DNA of 64,000 nucleotides from JAKLQR01 sp963753165 (GTDB lineage: Bacteria; Nitrospirota; Thermodesulfovibrionia; Thermodesulfovibrionales; SM23-35), in NCBI GenBank assembly GCA_963753165.1, contig CAVWBP010000011.1, forward strand, positions 1-64,000, read 5' to 3'. The translations under genes and the position numbers were made by a program. A model generated the notes under the pieces. It did not search any database. It was not told the origin of the DNA and saw only the letters and a list, made by a program, of their open reading frames with translations. Position 1 is the stretch's first letter. Each line of letters starts with the position of its first letter. Below, piece after piece: positions 26,315 through 35,247 of this stretch.

Positions 26315-28196
26315 ATTTTTCGATTCCTGTATTATCTTCTCTATAGCAGTTTTTTCGAGGACTTCTTCTTTTATAAGGGCGTTTGCCAGGGCGTCGAGGA
26401 CATTCCTTTCCCGTGAGAGTATCTCCTGTGCCTTTTTCTCTGCATCGATGAATGAGTTCCCTGATTTCCTGATCCATAAGCCAGGCCATTTCTTCACTGT
26501 ACCGTTTCGGTTGCGCGAGTTCTCTGCCGAGAAAAGGATGCTCTTCGCCTCTCCCCAGATTGACCGGACCGACCTTGTCGCTCATTCCCCACTGGGCCAC
26601 CATCTTCTCGGCCAGGGCGGTTGCTTCCTTGAGGTCGTTCTGTGCGCCGCTGCTCATATCATTGAACACGATCTGCTCGGCGACCCTTCCGGCAAGTCCG
26701 ACACTCAGCCGGTTCATCAGGTACGTTTTCGGATAATAGTGTCTGTCTTCCTGCGGGAGAAGCTGTGTTACTCCCATGGCCATCCCCCTCGGTATGATGC
26801 TTACCTTATGAATCGGGTCCGTGCCCGGCAGGTTCCATGCAACCAGGGTATGGCCTGCCTCGTGATATGCAGTGATCTGTTTCTCGGCCTCGCTTATGGT
26901 CTCCTCCCTCACCGCACCCATGAGGGTCACATCGCGCGCCTCCTCAAAGTCGCTCATCTCTATCTTTTCCTTGCCCTTTCTCACGGCTATGAGCGCGGCT
27001 TCATTCGCAATATTTTCGAGATCAGCTCCGGTCATTCCGGGCGTGCCCCGTGCGATCTTTTCAAAATCCAGACCCTCTGCAACGATTTTCCCCCGGGTAT
27101 GCACTTCGAGGATCGCCTTGCGTTCTTTCAACCCCGGCCTGTCGATAACGATATGCCTGTCAAACCGTCCCGGCCTGAGAAGCGCGGGGTCAAGCACATC
27201 CGGTCTGTTGGTCGCCGCAAGAACGATCACTTCTTCATGGGACTCGAACCCGTCCATTTCACTCAGGAGCTGGTTGAGGGTCTGCTCGCGTTCATCATGA
27301 CCGCCTCCAAAGCCTGCGCCGCGCGTTCTGCCCACTGCATCGATTTCGTCAATAAAGATAATGCTCGGCTGGGAATCCTTCGCTTTCTTGAACATATCCC
27401 GTACCCGTGAGGCGCCGACCCCGACGAACATCTCGATGAATTCCGACGCGCTGATACTGTAAAAGGGCACGCCTGCCTCACCTGCCGTGGCCCGGGCGAG
27501 CAGGGTTTTCCCTGTCCCGGGAGGTCCGACCAGAAGCACCCCCCTGGGAATTTTCGCGCCGAGCTTTTTGAATCTGGAAGGGTCTTTCAGAAATTCGACC
27601 GTCTCCCTGAGACCATTTTTTACATTTTCCATTCCAGCCACATCTTTAAATGTGATGTTTATCTTTTTTGCATCAAAAAGTTTTGCCTTGCTAGCGCCAA
27701 ACGTGAACAGACCACCCGCGCCTCCCTGCACCTGCTGCGCCCGTTTCATAATCAGAATCCATACTCCTATAATCAGCACCCACGGCAAAACTCCGATGAG
27801 GAGCTGCCAGAGGAATGATCCCTTTTCCGAAGGTTCGACGGAAATCGCCACGTTCTTTTCACGGAGTTGTGCGAGCAGGCCTTCCCCCTGAAAAGAGGGG
27901 AGGAACGTCTGGAATTTTTTAGCTGAGACCGGTGCTTTTTCACCGGGAAGATGGAGAAAGATTTCCTTTGTAAATTCGCCGCTTACCTGCAGCTCTCTTA
28001 TTAACACGGATTGTACGTTCCCGTCCTGGAGCTGCTGCAGGAATTGACTGTAGCTGATCGTGTGCAGGTCGGACCTGCCTGTTGCATAAAATTGGCCCCA
28101 TAAATAGAAAAAGAGAAGGAGGACAAAAGCTGCGATGATCACCCTCCACTGGGGGTTTTTCATCTTGTCCGCTATGGTGGGTTTTTCCTCAGACAT
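26309..28196 (-). CDS. ftsH: ATP-dependent zinc metalloprotease FtsH (frameshifted near the end)
   Basis: The membrane protease has N-terminal helices (about 18-35 and 130-150), Walker A GPPGTGKT, Walker B IIFIDEIDAVGR, the SRH region ATNRPDVLDPALLRPGRFDR and the zinc-binding HEAGH. It degrades misfolded and regulatory proteins at the inner membrane, including LpxC in enteric bacteria. One extra base near 26446 splits LIH from DAEKKAQEILSRE; the restored C-terminus reaches a stop at 26309. The ATG at 28196 is weakly preceded by a ribosome site. It runs convergently to ksgA and divergently from the YtxH gene. Confidence 0.95.
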
Positions 28197-28272
28197 TCTT
28201 ACATTGTAACGGAATCAGGGCAAAAAACATAGCGGGAAGCCACGGAGGAATACAGGGAATATATGCAAAAAG

Positions 28273-28301
28273 TTGACTCTATTGCGGCAACCTGTTAAAG
28301 T
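28273..28301 (+). promoter_or_regulatory. possible sigma-70-type promoter for the YtxH gene
   Basis: TTGACT at 28273-28278 and TAAAGT at 28296-28301 are spaced by 17 bases, 31 bases upstream of the ATG at 28333. The -10 box is imperfect. Confidence 0.4.
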
Positions 28302-28332
28302 TTTAGTAATACCCGTCACGAAAGGAGACGCC

Positions 28333-28674
28333 ATGGACGATGACTATAAGAAGATAGCCGCAGCATTTTTAGTGGGCGGAGCCGTCGGAGCCTTGTTTGC
28401 ACTTCTCTATGCCCCGAAGTCCGGAAGAGAGACGAGGAAGGATATTGCAAGGACAGCACGGAAGATAAAGAAGGAAACGGTCCATTTAGTCGAAGATACA
28501 ATCGACAGCGTGAACGATTTCACTGTAGATGTGAAGGACAAGGTTTCGGAGCTTATAGACCAAGGCGTGGAGCTCTCCAGTGGCGCAAAGAAAGAGGTTA
28601 TCAGAAACCTTGATCACGGTCAGAAAGTTATTGAAAAACAAAAGAAAAGAATCATTGAAGCCCTCGGGCTTTAA
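28333..28674 (+). CDS. YtxH domain-containing protein
   Basis: The 113-residue protein has one N-terminal membrane helix (AAAFLVGGAVGALFALLYAP) followed by the YtxH signature KSGRETRKDI and a long charged helix region. YtxH proteins are small membrane-anchored proteins often linked to general stress. The start at 28333 follows AAAGGAGA and matches the family; a longer in-frame start at 28273 overlaps a likely promoter. A strong terminator follows at 28701. Confidence 0.85.
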   Translation: MDDDYKKIAAAFLVGGAVGALFALLYAPKSGRETRKDIARTARKIKKETVHLVEDTIDSVNDFTVDVKDKVSELIDQGVELSSGAKKEVIRNLDHGQKVIEKQKKRIIEALGL

Positions 28675-28700
28675 GACCAGCCGGTAGTATTTTTTTCAGA

Positions 28701-28740
28701 GGCAGAGGGAAATACCCCAGTATTTCCCTCTGCCGTTTTT
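28701..28740 (+). terminator. strong intrinsic terminator
   Basis: GGCAGAGGGAAATA and TATTTCCCTCTGCC form a perfect 14-bp stem with a 6-base loop, followed by GTTTTT. Confidence 0.9.
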
Positions 28741-28791
28741 CTTGCTGCAAACCCTGCAGCCGCATCAAATAACAGGGAAGGGGAATAACCT

Positions 28792-30463
28792 ATGGAACGT
28801 GAAGTTATAGAATTCGATGTTGTCTTTGTCGGCGGCGGTCCTGCCAATTTAAGCAGTGCAATTCATCTGACGAACCTCGTCCGGAAACATAATGAAGAGA
28901 TTGAGAACGGGAAACAGCAGGGAGAGAAAATCGATATCGAAGACAAAATTGCGGTGCTCGAAAAAGGCGCGTATTTCGGCGCGCATAACATTTCCGGAGC
29001 AGTGCTCATCCCTGATGTGCTTTCGGAACTATTGCCTGACCATAAGCAGCTTGGCTGCCCCATTGATGCAGAGGTGGACAAGGAATCCATTTATTTTTTG
29101 ACCACGAAGGGGAATATCAGAATTCCTTTTACTCCGTCAGTTCCTGAATAATCACGGCAATTATCTTCTTTCGCTCTCCAGATTTGTCGGCTGGCTTGCT
29201 CAAATTGCGGAAAAGAACAAAGTGATGATGCTTGAGGGAACTGCCGCAGTCGAAATTCTCTATGAAGGCACAAAAGTGACCGGCGTCCGGACGGACGACA
29301 AACGTCTTCAGGAGAATGGCGAATATGAGACTCCCGGGTATATTCTGAACTCAAAGGTCGTTGTGCTGGGAGAGGGGAGCAACGGTACTTTGCGGAAAAG
29401 CATCGTTGAAAAACTGCATCTTGATCAGGGCAGGGCTCCTTCCCTCTATGAACTCGGCGTAAAAGAGATCTATGAACTGAAGAGCAATCCTCTCAAAAAG
29501 GGAGAATGTATCCATACGCTCGGATATCCGTTCCGGAAAGGACTTTCCGGCGGCGGATTTGTCTATTGTATTTCCGAGACCCAGGTTGTCATCGGGCTTA
29601 TCGCTCATCTCAGTTCCGAAGACCCGCAGTTCGATCCGCACAAGGAACTTCAAAAATACAAACAGCATCCCGCTGATTTTTAATATTATCAAGGACGGAA
29701 AGCCCACACATTACGGCGCCCGGACGCTTCCCTGCGGCGGGTATTTCTCCATCCCCAAACTTACCTCCGACGGCGTGATGATAACCGGCGACTCCGCGAA
29801 CCTTGTCGATTCGCAAAAGCTGAAAGGGTCTCCATACCTCCATAAAATCGGGAATGCTTGCGGCTGAAGTTCTCTTTGAAGCGTTCAGGACGAATGATTT
29901 CTCGGCAAACCAGCTGGCAAAGTATGAAGAGAAATTGAAAAACAGCTGGATATACTCCGATCTCAGGAAGGGCCGCAATTTTACTCCTGCGGTTGCCATG
30001 GGAGTGCCCTTCCCGGGCGGGCTGCTTCTTGGATTCCAGATGCTTACCGGCGGGGCCACACCCTATCGGAGACCTGAAAACAAAACCCGATTACTCGACA
30101 ACCGAGGATATGAAACATTTTTACGGCAGCAGCATCACCCGAACCGTTGCCGAGGGCGGATGACAGAATTATTGTGAGCAAATTAACGGATGTGTATTTC
30201 TCCGGCACCGCGCATGACGAAAAGCAGAAAAGCCATATCCGGTTGAAAGATGACGCGAAATGCAAAAAATGTATTGCAGAGTATAAGGCGCTTCCTGCAC
30301 GGCGTTCTGCCCTGCGGGGGTCTATGAACTGGAAGGTGACAAAATAAGAGTGAACTTCAGCAATTGCCTGCACTGCAAGACCTGTGACCTGAAATGTCCT
30401 TTTGAGAATATCGTCTGGAACCTGCCGGAAGGCGGAGGCGGGCCGAGGTATACCCTGCAGTAA
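28792..30463 (+). pseudogene. electron-transfer flavoprotein:quinone oxidoreductase (FixC-FixX type), multiply frameshifted
   Basis: Pieces in all three frames align end to end with ETF-quinone oxidoreductase: the FAD motif VVFVGGGPANLSSAIHL, GAHNISGAVL, LLSLSRFVGWLAQIAEKN, the ITGDSANLVD segment, then a ferredoxin-like tail with cysteines in CLHCKTCDLKCP and the terminal GGGGPRYTLQ. The enzyme passes electrons from electron-transfer flavoprotein to membrane quinone. The frame changes near 29140, 29675, 29850, 30065, 30165 and 30290. Without these the protein would be about 555 residues, which is normal. Six indels in 1.7 kb point either to poor local sequence or to a decaying gene. Confidence 0.82.
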
Positions 30464-30498
30464 GAGTATAAAGGGGATGGTTCTGTTTATAGTGTGTG

Positions 30499-30738
30499 TC
30501 AGGCGCTTTTTTGATATCTTGAAGCATACCAGTCTATAACCTGACGAATCATTTTCTGATATGAGATATCATGCTCTTTTGCCTTTTTTTTGAAAAAGTC
30601 AACGCTCGATTTTTTCAAAGCGATAGTCACCTTGACATGTTCTTCCTTTAAAACCAGCTGATCCGGTGGCGGGAGAAAGTCCTCAACGACTCTTAGCTTG
30701 CCCATTGGTTCATCGGTATATTTTATTTTGCTCTTCAT
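30499..30738 (-). CDS. brnA: BrnA-type antitoxin
   Basis: The 79-residue product starts MKSKIKYTDEPMGKL at 30738 behind a GGAGGAGG site and ends with a ribbon-helix-helix-like segment VKVTIALKKSSVDFFKKKAK and YQKMIRQVIDWYASRY. In BrnTA systems the antitoxin binds and neutralises the toxin and represses the operon. It overlaps the end of the toxin gene by 29 bases, the usual toxin-first order. Confidence 0.82.
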   Translation of the reverse strand: MKSKIKYTDEPMGKLRVVEDFLPPPDQLVLKEEHVKVTIALKKSSVDFFKKKAKEHDISYQKMIRQVIDWYASRYQKSA

Positions 30739-31000
30739 AAATCCTCCTCCCCTTTCTCCAGTATCCTGCTCCATAGATACGGATAACATTATTTCTATAT
30801 GTGAATCTCACAGTCATTATGCCGTCACCGACACGGCCAATACAGTAATATCTTTCCTCTTCTTTGCTGTGAGTAATATCTTCAGCGATGACACGGTGAG
30901 GATCAAGAAATGCCTGCTGAGCCTCTGAAAAAGAAATCTTATGTTTAGACTGATTTTCCCTATCTTTCTCCTCGTCCCATTCAAAATGGGTTTTATCCAT
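30710..31000 (-). CDS. brnT: BrnT-type ribonuclease toxin
   Basis: The 96-residue protein has the BrnT layout: FEWDEEKDRENQSKHKISF, the FLDPHRVIAED segment, the RYYCIGRVGDGIMTVRFTYR strands and the terminal IRIYGAGYWRKGRRIYEEQ region. BrnT is a RelE-fold ribonuclease that slows growth under stress. It precedes and overlaps brnA on the same strand. Confidence 0.85.
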   Translation of the reverse strand: MDKTHFEWDEEKDRENQSKHKISFSEAQQAFLDPHRVIAEDITHSKEEERYYCIGRVGDGIMTVRFTYRNNVIRIYGAGYWRKGRRIYEEQNKIYR

Positions 31001-31200
31001 AACTATACGATACTACAGATCGGGATAATTAGCAATATATAAATATGGCAATAAATATGGAAATAGGGGGGCCACTGCGGGTTCAAGTTTGTAACCAGAC
31101 CTCTCCAGCATAGTGTATGAGCTCCTTAAGAATACTGTATCTCGAAAATGAGATTGCCCCGATGGAGCGCAGCGGAATAGCGGTCAGGTGTAGCGCCTTG

Positions 31201-31851
31201 TCAGGGCGATTTTCGCGCGATTGGCTTTATCGCAAACACATAAGCCCTTCGGCTTTCGTACTCCACCCCGGGATATGGTTCTCTCTCGATTATCTCTATC
31301 TTTTCAAATCCACTGTCCTTCAGACAACTGGAAATGAAATCAGTAGTGAAAAACATGAAGTCTATATCGACTTTCTTGCCGAGAAACTCGTCTATATGGA
31401 TTGTCTCCTCACCAATGTGGTATGTGAAAAGGAATATTCCACCCGGCTGTAATACACGAAATACTTCACGGAATGCTATCCCTGCTTGTTCTTCTGTGAA
31501 GTGGACTATAGCGTAAAAAGCTACAACACCGGCTATTGAGTCATTTTCAAATTCGAGCTCAAGGATATTTCCCTTTCGGAAGTCTATCTCCGGGTGAATT
31601 GATCTTGCCTGTTCCAGTATTTTCTCTGACAGATCCAGCCCTGAGATTTCAATGCCAAGGTTTTTCAGGTATTGTGCAGTGTGACCGGGACCACAGCCGA
31701 AATCCCATACCGGCCTTCTGTCCCCGATCTCCTGCGAGAATCTGCGGAGTATTTCCTGGTCTTTCGGTTTCTTTTCGTGTTCACCAGAAAATGCTTCTGC
31801 ATATTCTTTTGCTACTGTATCGTAGAGGAACTCTACTTTGTTAGGCGTCAT
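31201..31851 (-). CDS. class I SAM-dependent methyltransferase
   Basis: From the start MTPNKVEFLYDTVAKEYAE the protein shows the SAM-binding motif VWDFGCGPGHTAQYL, motif II ISGLDLSEKILEQAR, and a motif IV-like VVAFYAIVHFTEEQ with LQPGGIFLFTYH. It is a small cytoplasmic methyltransferase of the UbiE/Methyltransf_11 type, substrate unknown. The start at 31851 is preferred over 31893. It lies between two toxin-antitoxin modules and next to a small membrane protein, as an orphan. Confidence 0.82.
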   Translation of the reverse strand: MTPNKVEFLYDTVAKEYAEAFSGEHEKKPKDQEILRRFSQEIGDRRPVWDFGCGPGHTAQYLKNLGIEISGLDLSEKILEQARSIHPEIDFRKGNILELEFENDSIAGVVAFYAIVHFTEEQAGIAFREVFRVLQPGGIFLFTYHIGEETIHIDEFLGKKVDIDFMFFTTDFISSCLKDSGFEKIEIIEREPYPGVEYESRRAYVFAIKPIARKSP

Positions 31852-31864
31852 ATAGTTAGTCAAT

Positions 31865-32284
31865 TCAATGGCTTTGCACGAACCATAAGACAACGGTAAC
31901 TAGGACGCCGAGAACATACAGACTGCCAAATATGAGTTTGTTGTTTCGAGCAAGCCACTCTGGCAAGTAGATATCGAAATTGTCGCGTCGATCGGTTGTG
32001 TACCTCGCAGCAACGCCCGTTAGGGGACAATGCCCGCCAAAGATGCCTAATATTATGATTTCGATGAATACTATGCCAATCAACCAAAACGATATTGAGT
32101 ATTCGGCACGCCAGGCAATAAATGGGATGGCAACCACACAGCCTGCCAATAAGGCCCAGATTAGGGTGTGAACTACCTTGACGGCTTTGAGCTTGCTCGA
32201 AGATGTAGTCAATCGTTTCCCTTCCCCAGATGTAAGGATCAGTACCTGTCTAGTATCCAGTCTATTATTCCGTCCGCCTAACAA
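31865..32284 (-). CDS. small uncharacterised membrane protein
   Basis: The 139-residue frame has three hydrophobic segments (about 38-58, 65-85 and 117-135) separated by a conserved-looking loop with HCPLTGVAARYTTDRRDNFD and LPEWLARNNKLIFG. The true start may be internal, near the first helix. I do not recognise a named family. It overlaps the longer methyltransferase start, so the two could be co-transcribed. Confidence 0.55.
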   Translation of the reverse strand: MLGGRNNRLDTRQVLILTSGEGKRLTTSSSKLKAVKVVHTLIWALLAGCVVAIPFIAWRAEYSISFWLIGIVFIEIIILGIFGGHCPLTGVAARYTTDRRDNFDIYLPEWLARNNKLIFGSLYVLGVLVTVVLWFVQSH

Positions 32285-32451
32285 TGATTATACCAACTTG
32301 GCTTTTTCCGAGCTCTTGAAAGAACATAGCATAGCAGTGATTTACTTGAAAGAGTAAATTGTTATAGAAAATTTTCCATGGTAATGCTTTCTCTGCTGCT
32401 CCTCAAAGGGAAATTGGAACGCAGACGTTTGTTAAGGCATGAGGGTGGATT

Positions 32452-32811
32452 TTATTGAGGCCCTTCTTCCGAATATTGCTCCGCAAGAATACGAAGAAGC
32501 CGGATTAACGGTGGAAGATTCATTTGCACAGTGTCCCAAAGTATCCGGTCGCTCACTCCAAAATATTCATGAACGACAAAATTACGCATTGCCCGCATGT
32601 CATTCCAGGGAATTTCCGGTTGCGCCTGACAGATTTCATCGGGAATATGCCCGGCAGCTTCACCGATAATAATCAAATTTCTGATTACCGCATCTACAGT
32701 TTTCCTGTCGGCAGCAAAATTATCATAGGTCATCCCTGCTACATATTGTTGAACCGCAGTGATTGCATCAAGGATATCGTTGACCCGGAACAACCAGGTC
32801 CTATATTGCAT
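32452..32811 (-). CDS. hepT: HepT-like ribonuclease toxin
   Basis: The 119-residue all-helical protein carries the HepT active-site motif R-x4-H-x-Y as RNFVVHEY near residue 81, with the flanking IGEAAGHIPDEI and PWNDMRAM typical of DUF86. HepT proteins act with an MntA nucleotidyltransferase that AMPylates and silences the toxin. It overlaps the mntA stop by 11 bases. Confidence 0.87.
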   Translation of the reverse strand: MQYRTWLFRVNDILDAITAVQQYVAGMTYDNFAADRKTVDAVIRNLIIIGEAAGHIPDEICQAQPEIPWNDMRAMRNFVVHEYFGVSDRILWDTVQMNLPPLIRLLRILAEQYSEEGPQ

Positions 32812-33097
32812 GAATCGCTTCCTCCAGGATCCGACCTCTTATTGACTTATGCAGGGCTTCGGGAGTCACCAGGTCGACCCTGCAACCAAGCATGACCGAT
32901 AACATCCTTTGCAGTCGCGCGAACTCAAATAGTCCGATATGCGCTCCGGGATCAAATTCCACGAGGAGATCTATATCGCTCAACTCTTTTTCTTCTCCAC
33001 GGACAACCGAGCCAAAGAGATAGATGGTCTTTACATGAAAATCGTTAAGGCTGTCGCGGTTTTTTGTTAAGAGCGCGGTAATCTGTTCCTTTTTCAT
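32801..33097 (-). CDS. mntA: MntA-like nucleotidyltransferase antitoxin
   Basis: The 98-residue protein has the minimal nucleotidyltransferase motif GSVVRGEEKELSDIDLLVEF (G-S-x10-D-x-D). In MntA/HepT pairs this enzyme AMPylates the HepT tyrosine and thereby acts as antitoxin. The antitoxin is first in the pair and the genes overlap, so they form an operon. Confidence 0.88.
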   Translation of the reverse strand: MKKEQITALLTKNRDSLNDFHVKTIYLFGSVVRGEEKELSDIDLLVEFDPGAHIGLFEFARLQRMLSVMLGCRVDLVTPEALHKSIRGRILEEAIHAI

Positions 33098-33282
33098 ATA
33101 TACTCTCCTGACTGCTTAATATTCAGCTTTTTATAAAAACCAATGACAGGTGCCAATTTTCAATAGAGAACGACAACTCAAATAGTCATCATGAACACGC
33201 CTGATAATTTATGCATTTTGCATCTAAAATTATAGATAATTTTAGCATGACACAGAGTAATCTTGCTATAAATTAGGTTAGG

Positions 33283-33372
33283 TGGCGGAGGGGGTGAGAT
33301 TCGAACTCACGGTAGGGTCGCCCCTACAACGATTTTCAAGACCGTCGCCTTAAACCGCTCGGCAACCCCTCC
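33283..33372 (-). tRNA. tRNA-Ser (anticodon TGA)
   Basis: The complement begins GGAGGGG and ends in the matching CCCCTCC, discriminator G and an encoded CCA. It has the GGTTTAAGGCG D-arm region, an anticodon loop CTTGAAA with TGA (plus-strand 33336-33338), a long variable arm and the GTTCGAATC T-loop. The long variable arm confirms serine. Confidence 0.95.
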
Positions 33373-33459
33373 GACGTCGAAAAACAGCATACAGCACGCA
33401 GAAATCCGTTGGCGGTACACAGAAAGAAATATTAGCAGATATTATAACAGAAACTCTAT

Positions 33460-33488
33460 TTGACTTTTTGGGCTGAAATCATTTTAAT
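33460..33488 (+). promoter_or_regulatory. likely promoter of the tol-pal operon
   Basis: TTGACT (33460-33465) and TTTAAT (33483-33488) are spaced by 17 bases and lie 41 bases before the tolQ ATG. Confidence 0.5.
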
Positions 33489-33529
33489 TAATAAAATTTG
33501 TTGTAAACTATGAATACGATGAGGTACCT

Positions 33530-34156
33530 ATGAATCATTCAGCGCTTCAGTTAATCCTGCAGGCAGGAATTATTGTGAAGGGAGTCCTGCTGATCCTTCT
33601 CTTCTTCTCGGTCGTATCCTGGGCGATTATATTCTTCAAGCAGAAATACTTTTCCAGGGCGCACAAGGAATCCGAACAGTTCCTGAGGGCATACCGGTCG
33701 AGCAGGGATGCCAAGAGTCTTTTTCAGGCAACGAAGGCTTACACGATGAGTCCCATCGCAAACCTTTTCAGGATGGCATACACGGACACGGTGAAGGAAA
33801 AGAGCGAGACGAAAAGACTCCTGAAAAGATACGGCGCTCTTGAATCGGCGAAGCTTGAGAAATATCTGAATTTCCTTGCCACAACCGGTTCCACAACTCC
33901 TTTTATCGGCCTCTTCGGAACTGTCTGGGGGATCATGAACTCGTTTATGGGTATAGGCTCAGCCGGCGCCGCATCGCTTGCGGTGGTCGCCCCCGGTATC
34001 GCGGAATCGCTTATTGCCACCGCAGCGGGTCTCGCTGCCGCAATCCCGGCGGTCATCGCGTACAATTATTATCTGAGCCAGGCGAGGAGGATGATTATCG
34101 AAATGGAGGATTTCGCTGAAGAACTCCTCGATTTCTTCTCAAGGGAATCCGCATGA
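33530..34156 (+). CDS. tolQ: Tol-Pal system proton channel protein TolQ
   Basis: The 208-residue protein has the TolQ/ExbB/MotA arrangement: one N-terminal helix (about 12-36), a cytoplasmic loop, and two helices containing TTGSTTPFIGLFGTVWGIM and ESLIATAAGLAAAIPAVIAYN. With TolR it forms the proton channel powering outer-membrane constriction. It opens the cluster tolQ-tolR-tolA-tolB-pal-cpoB, so it is TolQ rather than ExbB. Confidence 0.93.
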   Translation: MNHSALQLILQAGIIVKGVLLILLFFSVVSWAIIFFKQKYFSRAHKESEQFLRAYRSSRDAKSLFQATKAYTMSPIANLFRMAYTDTVKEKSETKRLLKRYGALESAKLEKYLNFLATTGSTTPFIGLFGTVWGIMNSFMGIGSAGAASLAVVAPGIAESLIATAAGLAAAIPAVIAYNYYLSQARRMIIEMEDFAEELLDFFSRESA

Positions 34157-34180
34157 AGTTCACCAGAGAACGAACCGTGC

Positions 34181-34555
34181 ATGTCAGAGATCAATGTTAC
34201 CCCCTTCGTTGATGTGATGCTGGTCCTCCTTATCATCTTTATGGTGACCGCGCCCCTCCTGCAGCAGGGGATAGACGTGAACCTTCCCCAGGCAAAAGGG
34301 AAAGACCTCCCCCCTGAAGAGCGGATTACCCTCATCGTGAAAAAAGGCGGGGTTATCTATATGAATGACAACTCCGTTTCGATCAATGAAATGGGCAGGA
34401 AACTTCAGGCGATCAGCAAGTTGAACCCGAATGTCTTTTTAAAGGCAGACAAAGATGTGCCTTACGGCTTTGTGGTTGAAGTCATGGGTGAGATCAAGGA
34501 GGCAGGCATAGAGAAGCTCGGTATGATTACGGAGCCGAAGATCAGCCTGAAATGA
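34181..34555 (+). CDS. tolR: Tol-Pal system protein TolR
   Basis: The protein carries the TolR/ExbD signature SEINVTPFVDVMLVLLIIFM with the membrane aspartate used in proton transfer, then a periplasmic domain. Translation from ATG 34181 gives 124 residues, slightly short. An ATG at 34153 overlaps the tolQ stop in the usual ATGA way and would give MKFTRERTVHMSE if one base were adjusted near 34178, so the natural start may be there and the sequence may have an indel. Confidence 0.9.
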   Translation: MSEINVTPFVDVMLVLLIIFMVTAPLLQQGIDVNLPQAKGKDLPPEERITLIVKKGGVIYMNDNSVSINEMGRKLQAISKLNPNVFLKADKDVPYGFVVEVMGEIKEAGIEKLGMITEPKISLK

Positions 34556-35247
34556 GGGAACCGAGCATCCAGAGAACGGCTGCTCTTTCATTTGCCGTCC
34601 ATCTTGTTGCGTTCCTCATAGTTGTCCTTGTCATGCGTCAGTCCAGCCAGATCATAATGCCTTCGCCGTACATAGTCCAGCTTGTCAACCCCGGCGCGGT
34701 GAACGGTTTTGACAGAGACGAGAGGACAGAGAGCCCCCGGGAGACACAGGCTGCTGCCCAGCCCGCAGAAACCCCAAAGAAAAATATGAAGGAGGAAAGC
34801 GCAAAGGACAAGATGGTCCGGCAGAAACTGCTCGAAGACAAGATCGCAGTCCTTGCCGCGAAGGATGCAGCGAAGAAAAAGATAGCAAAGCTCGAAAAGA
34901 TAGTCAGCCTCCGCAAGGTTATCTCTCTGAAGGCGGGCAGCGTGAAGAAGACTAAAACAAATGCACAAGCGACAGGACAAGGCAAAGGGATGCCATTTGA
35001 TGAGTATTATTCGAAGATTACGAAAGAGATATGGCAGGAGTGGGTTTATCCTGATATCGGCAGGAAGGACATTGAAGCGGTGATTGCGGTGAAGATATTA
35101 AAAGACGGGACAGCGATTGTGCAGAGGGTTGAGAAGAGTTCCGGCAATTCACTTTTTGACAAATCCGCCATCAAGGCGCTCGCAAAAGCAAGCCCCCTCT
35201 CCCCGCCGCCTGATGAGATAGAACTCGGAGTGAGGTTTTATCCATGA
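34552..35247 (+). CDS. tolA: TolA/TonB-like energy transducer
   Basis: The 231-residue protein has an N-terminal membrane anchor (about 8-30), a charged proline, lysine and alanine-rich linker and a C-terminal TonB/TolA domain with WQEWVYPDI, VAVKILKDGTAIVQRVEKSS and SAIKALAKASPLSPPP. It spans the periplasm to contact Pal or TolB. It overlaps tolR by 4 bases and tolB by 4 bases. TolA assignment follows from the operon; the C-terminal domain alone could be called TonB. Confidence 0.85.
   Translation: MREPSIQRTAALSFAVHLVAFLIVVLVMRQSSQIIMPSPYIVQLVNPGAVNGFDRDERTESPRETQAAAQPAETPKKNMKEESAKDKMVRQKLLEDKIAVLAAKDAAKKKIAKLEKIVSLRKVISLKAGSVKKTKTNAQATGQGKGMPFDEYYSKITKEIWQEWVYPDIGRKDIEAVIAVKILKDGTAIVQRVEKSSGNSLFDKSAIKALAKASPLSPPPDEIELGVRFYP

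Noticed and set aside
26280..27410. 376-codon open frame on the plus strand
   Set aside because: Antisense shadow of ftsH, whose motifs are all intact on the other strand.
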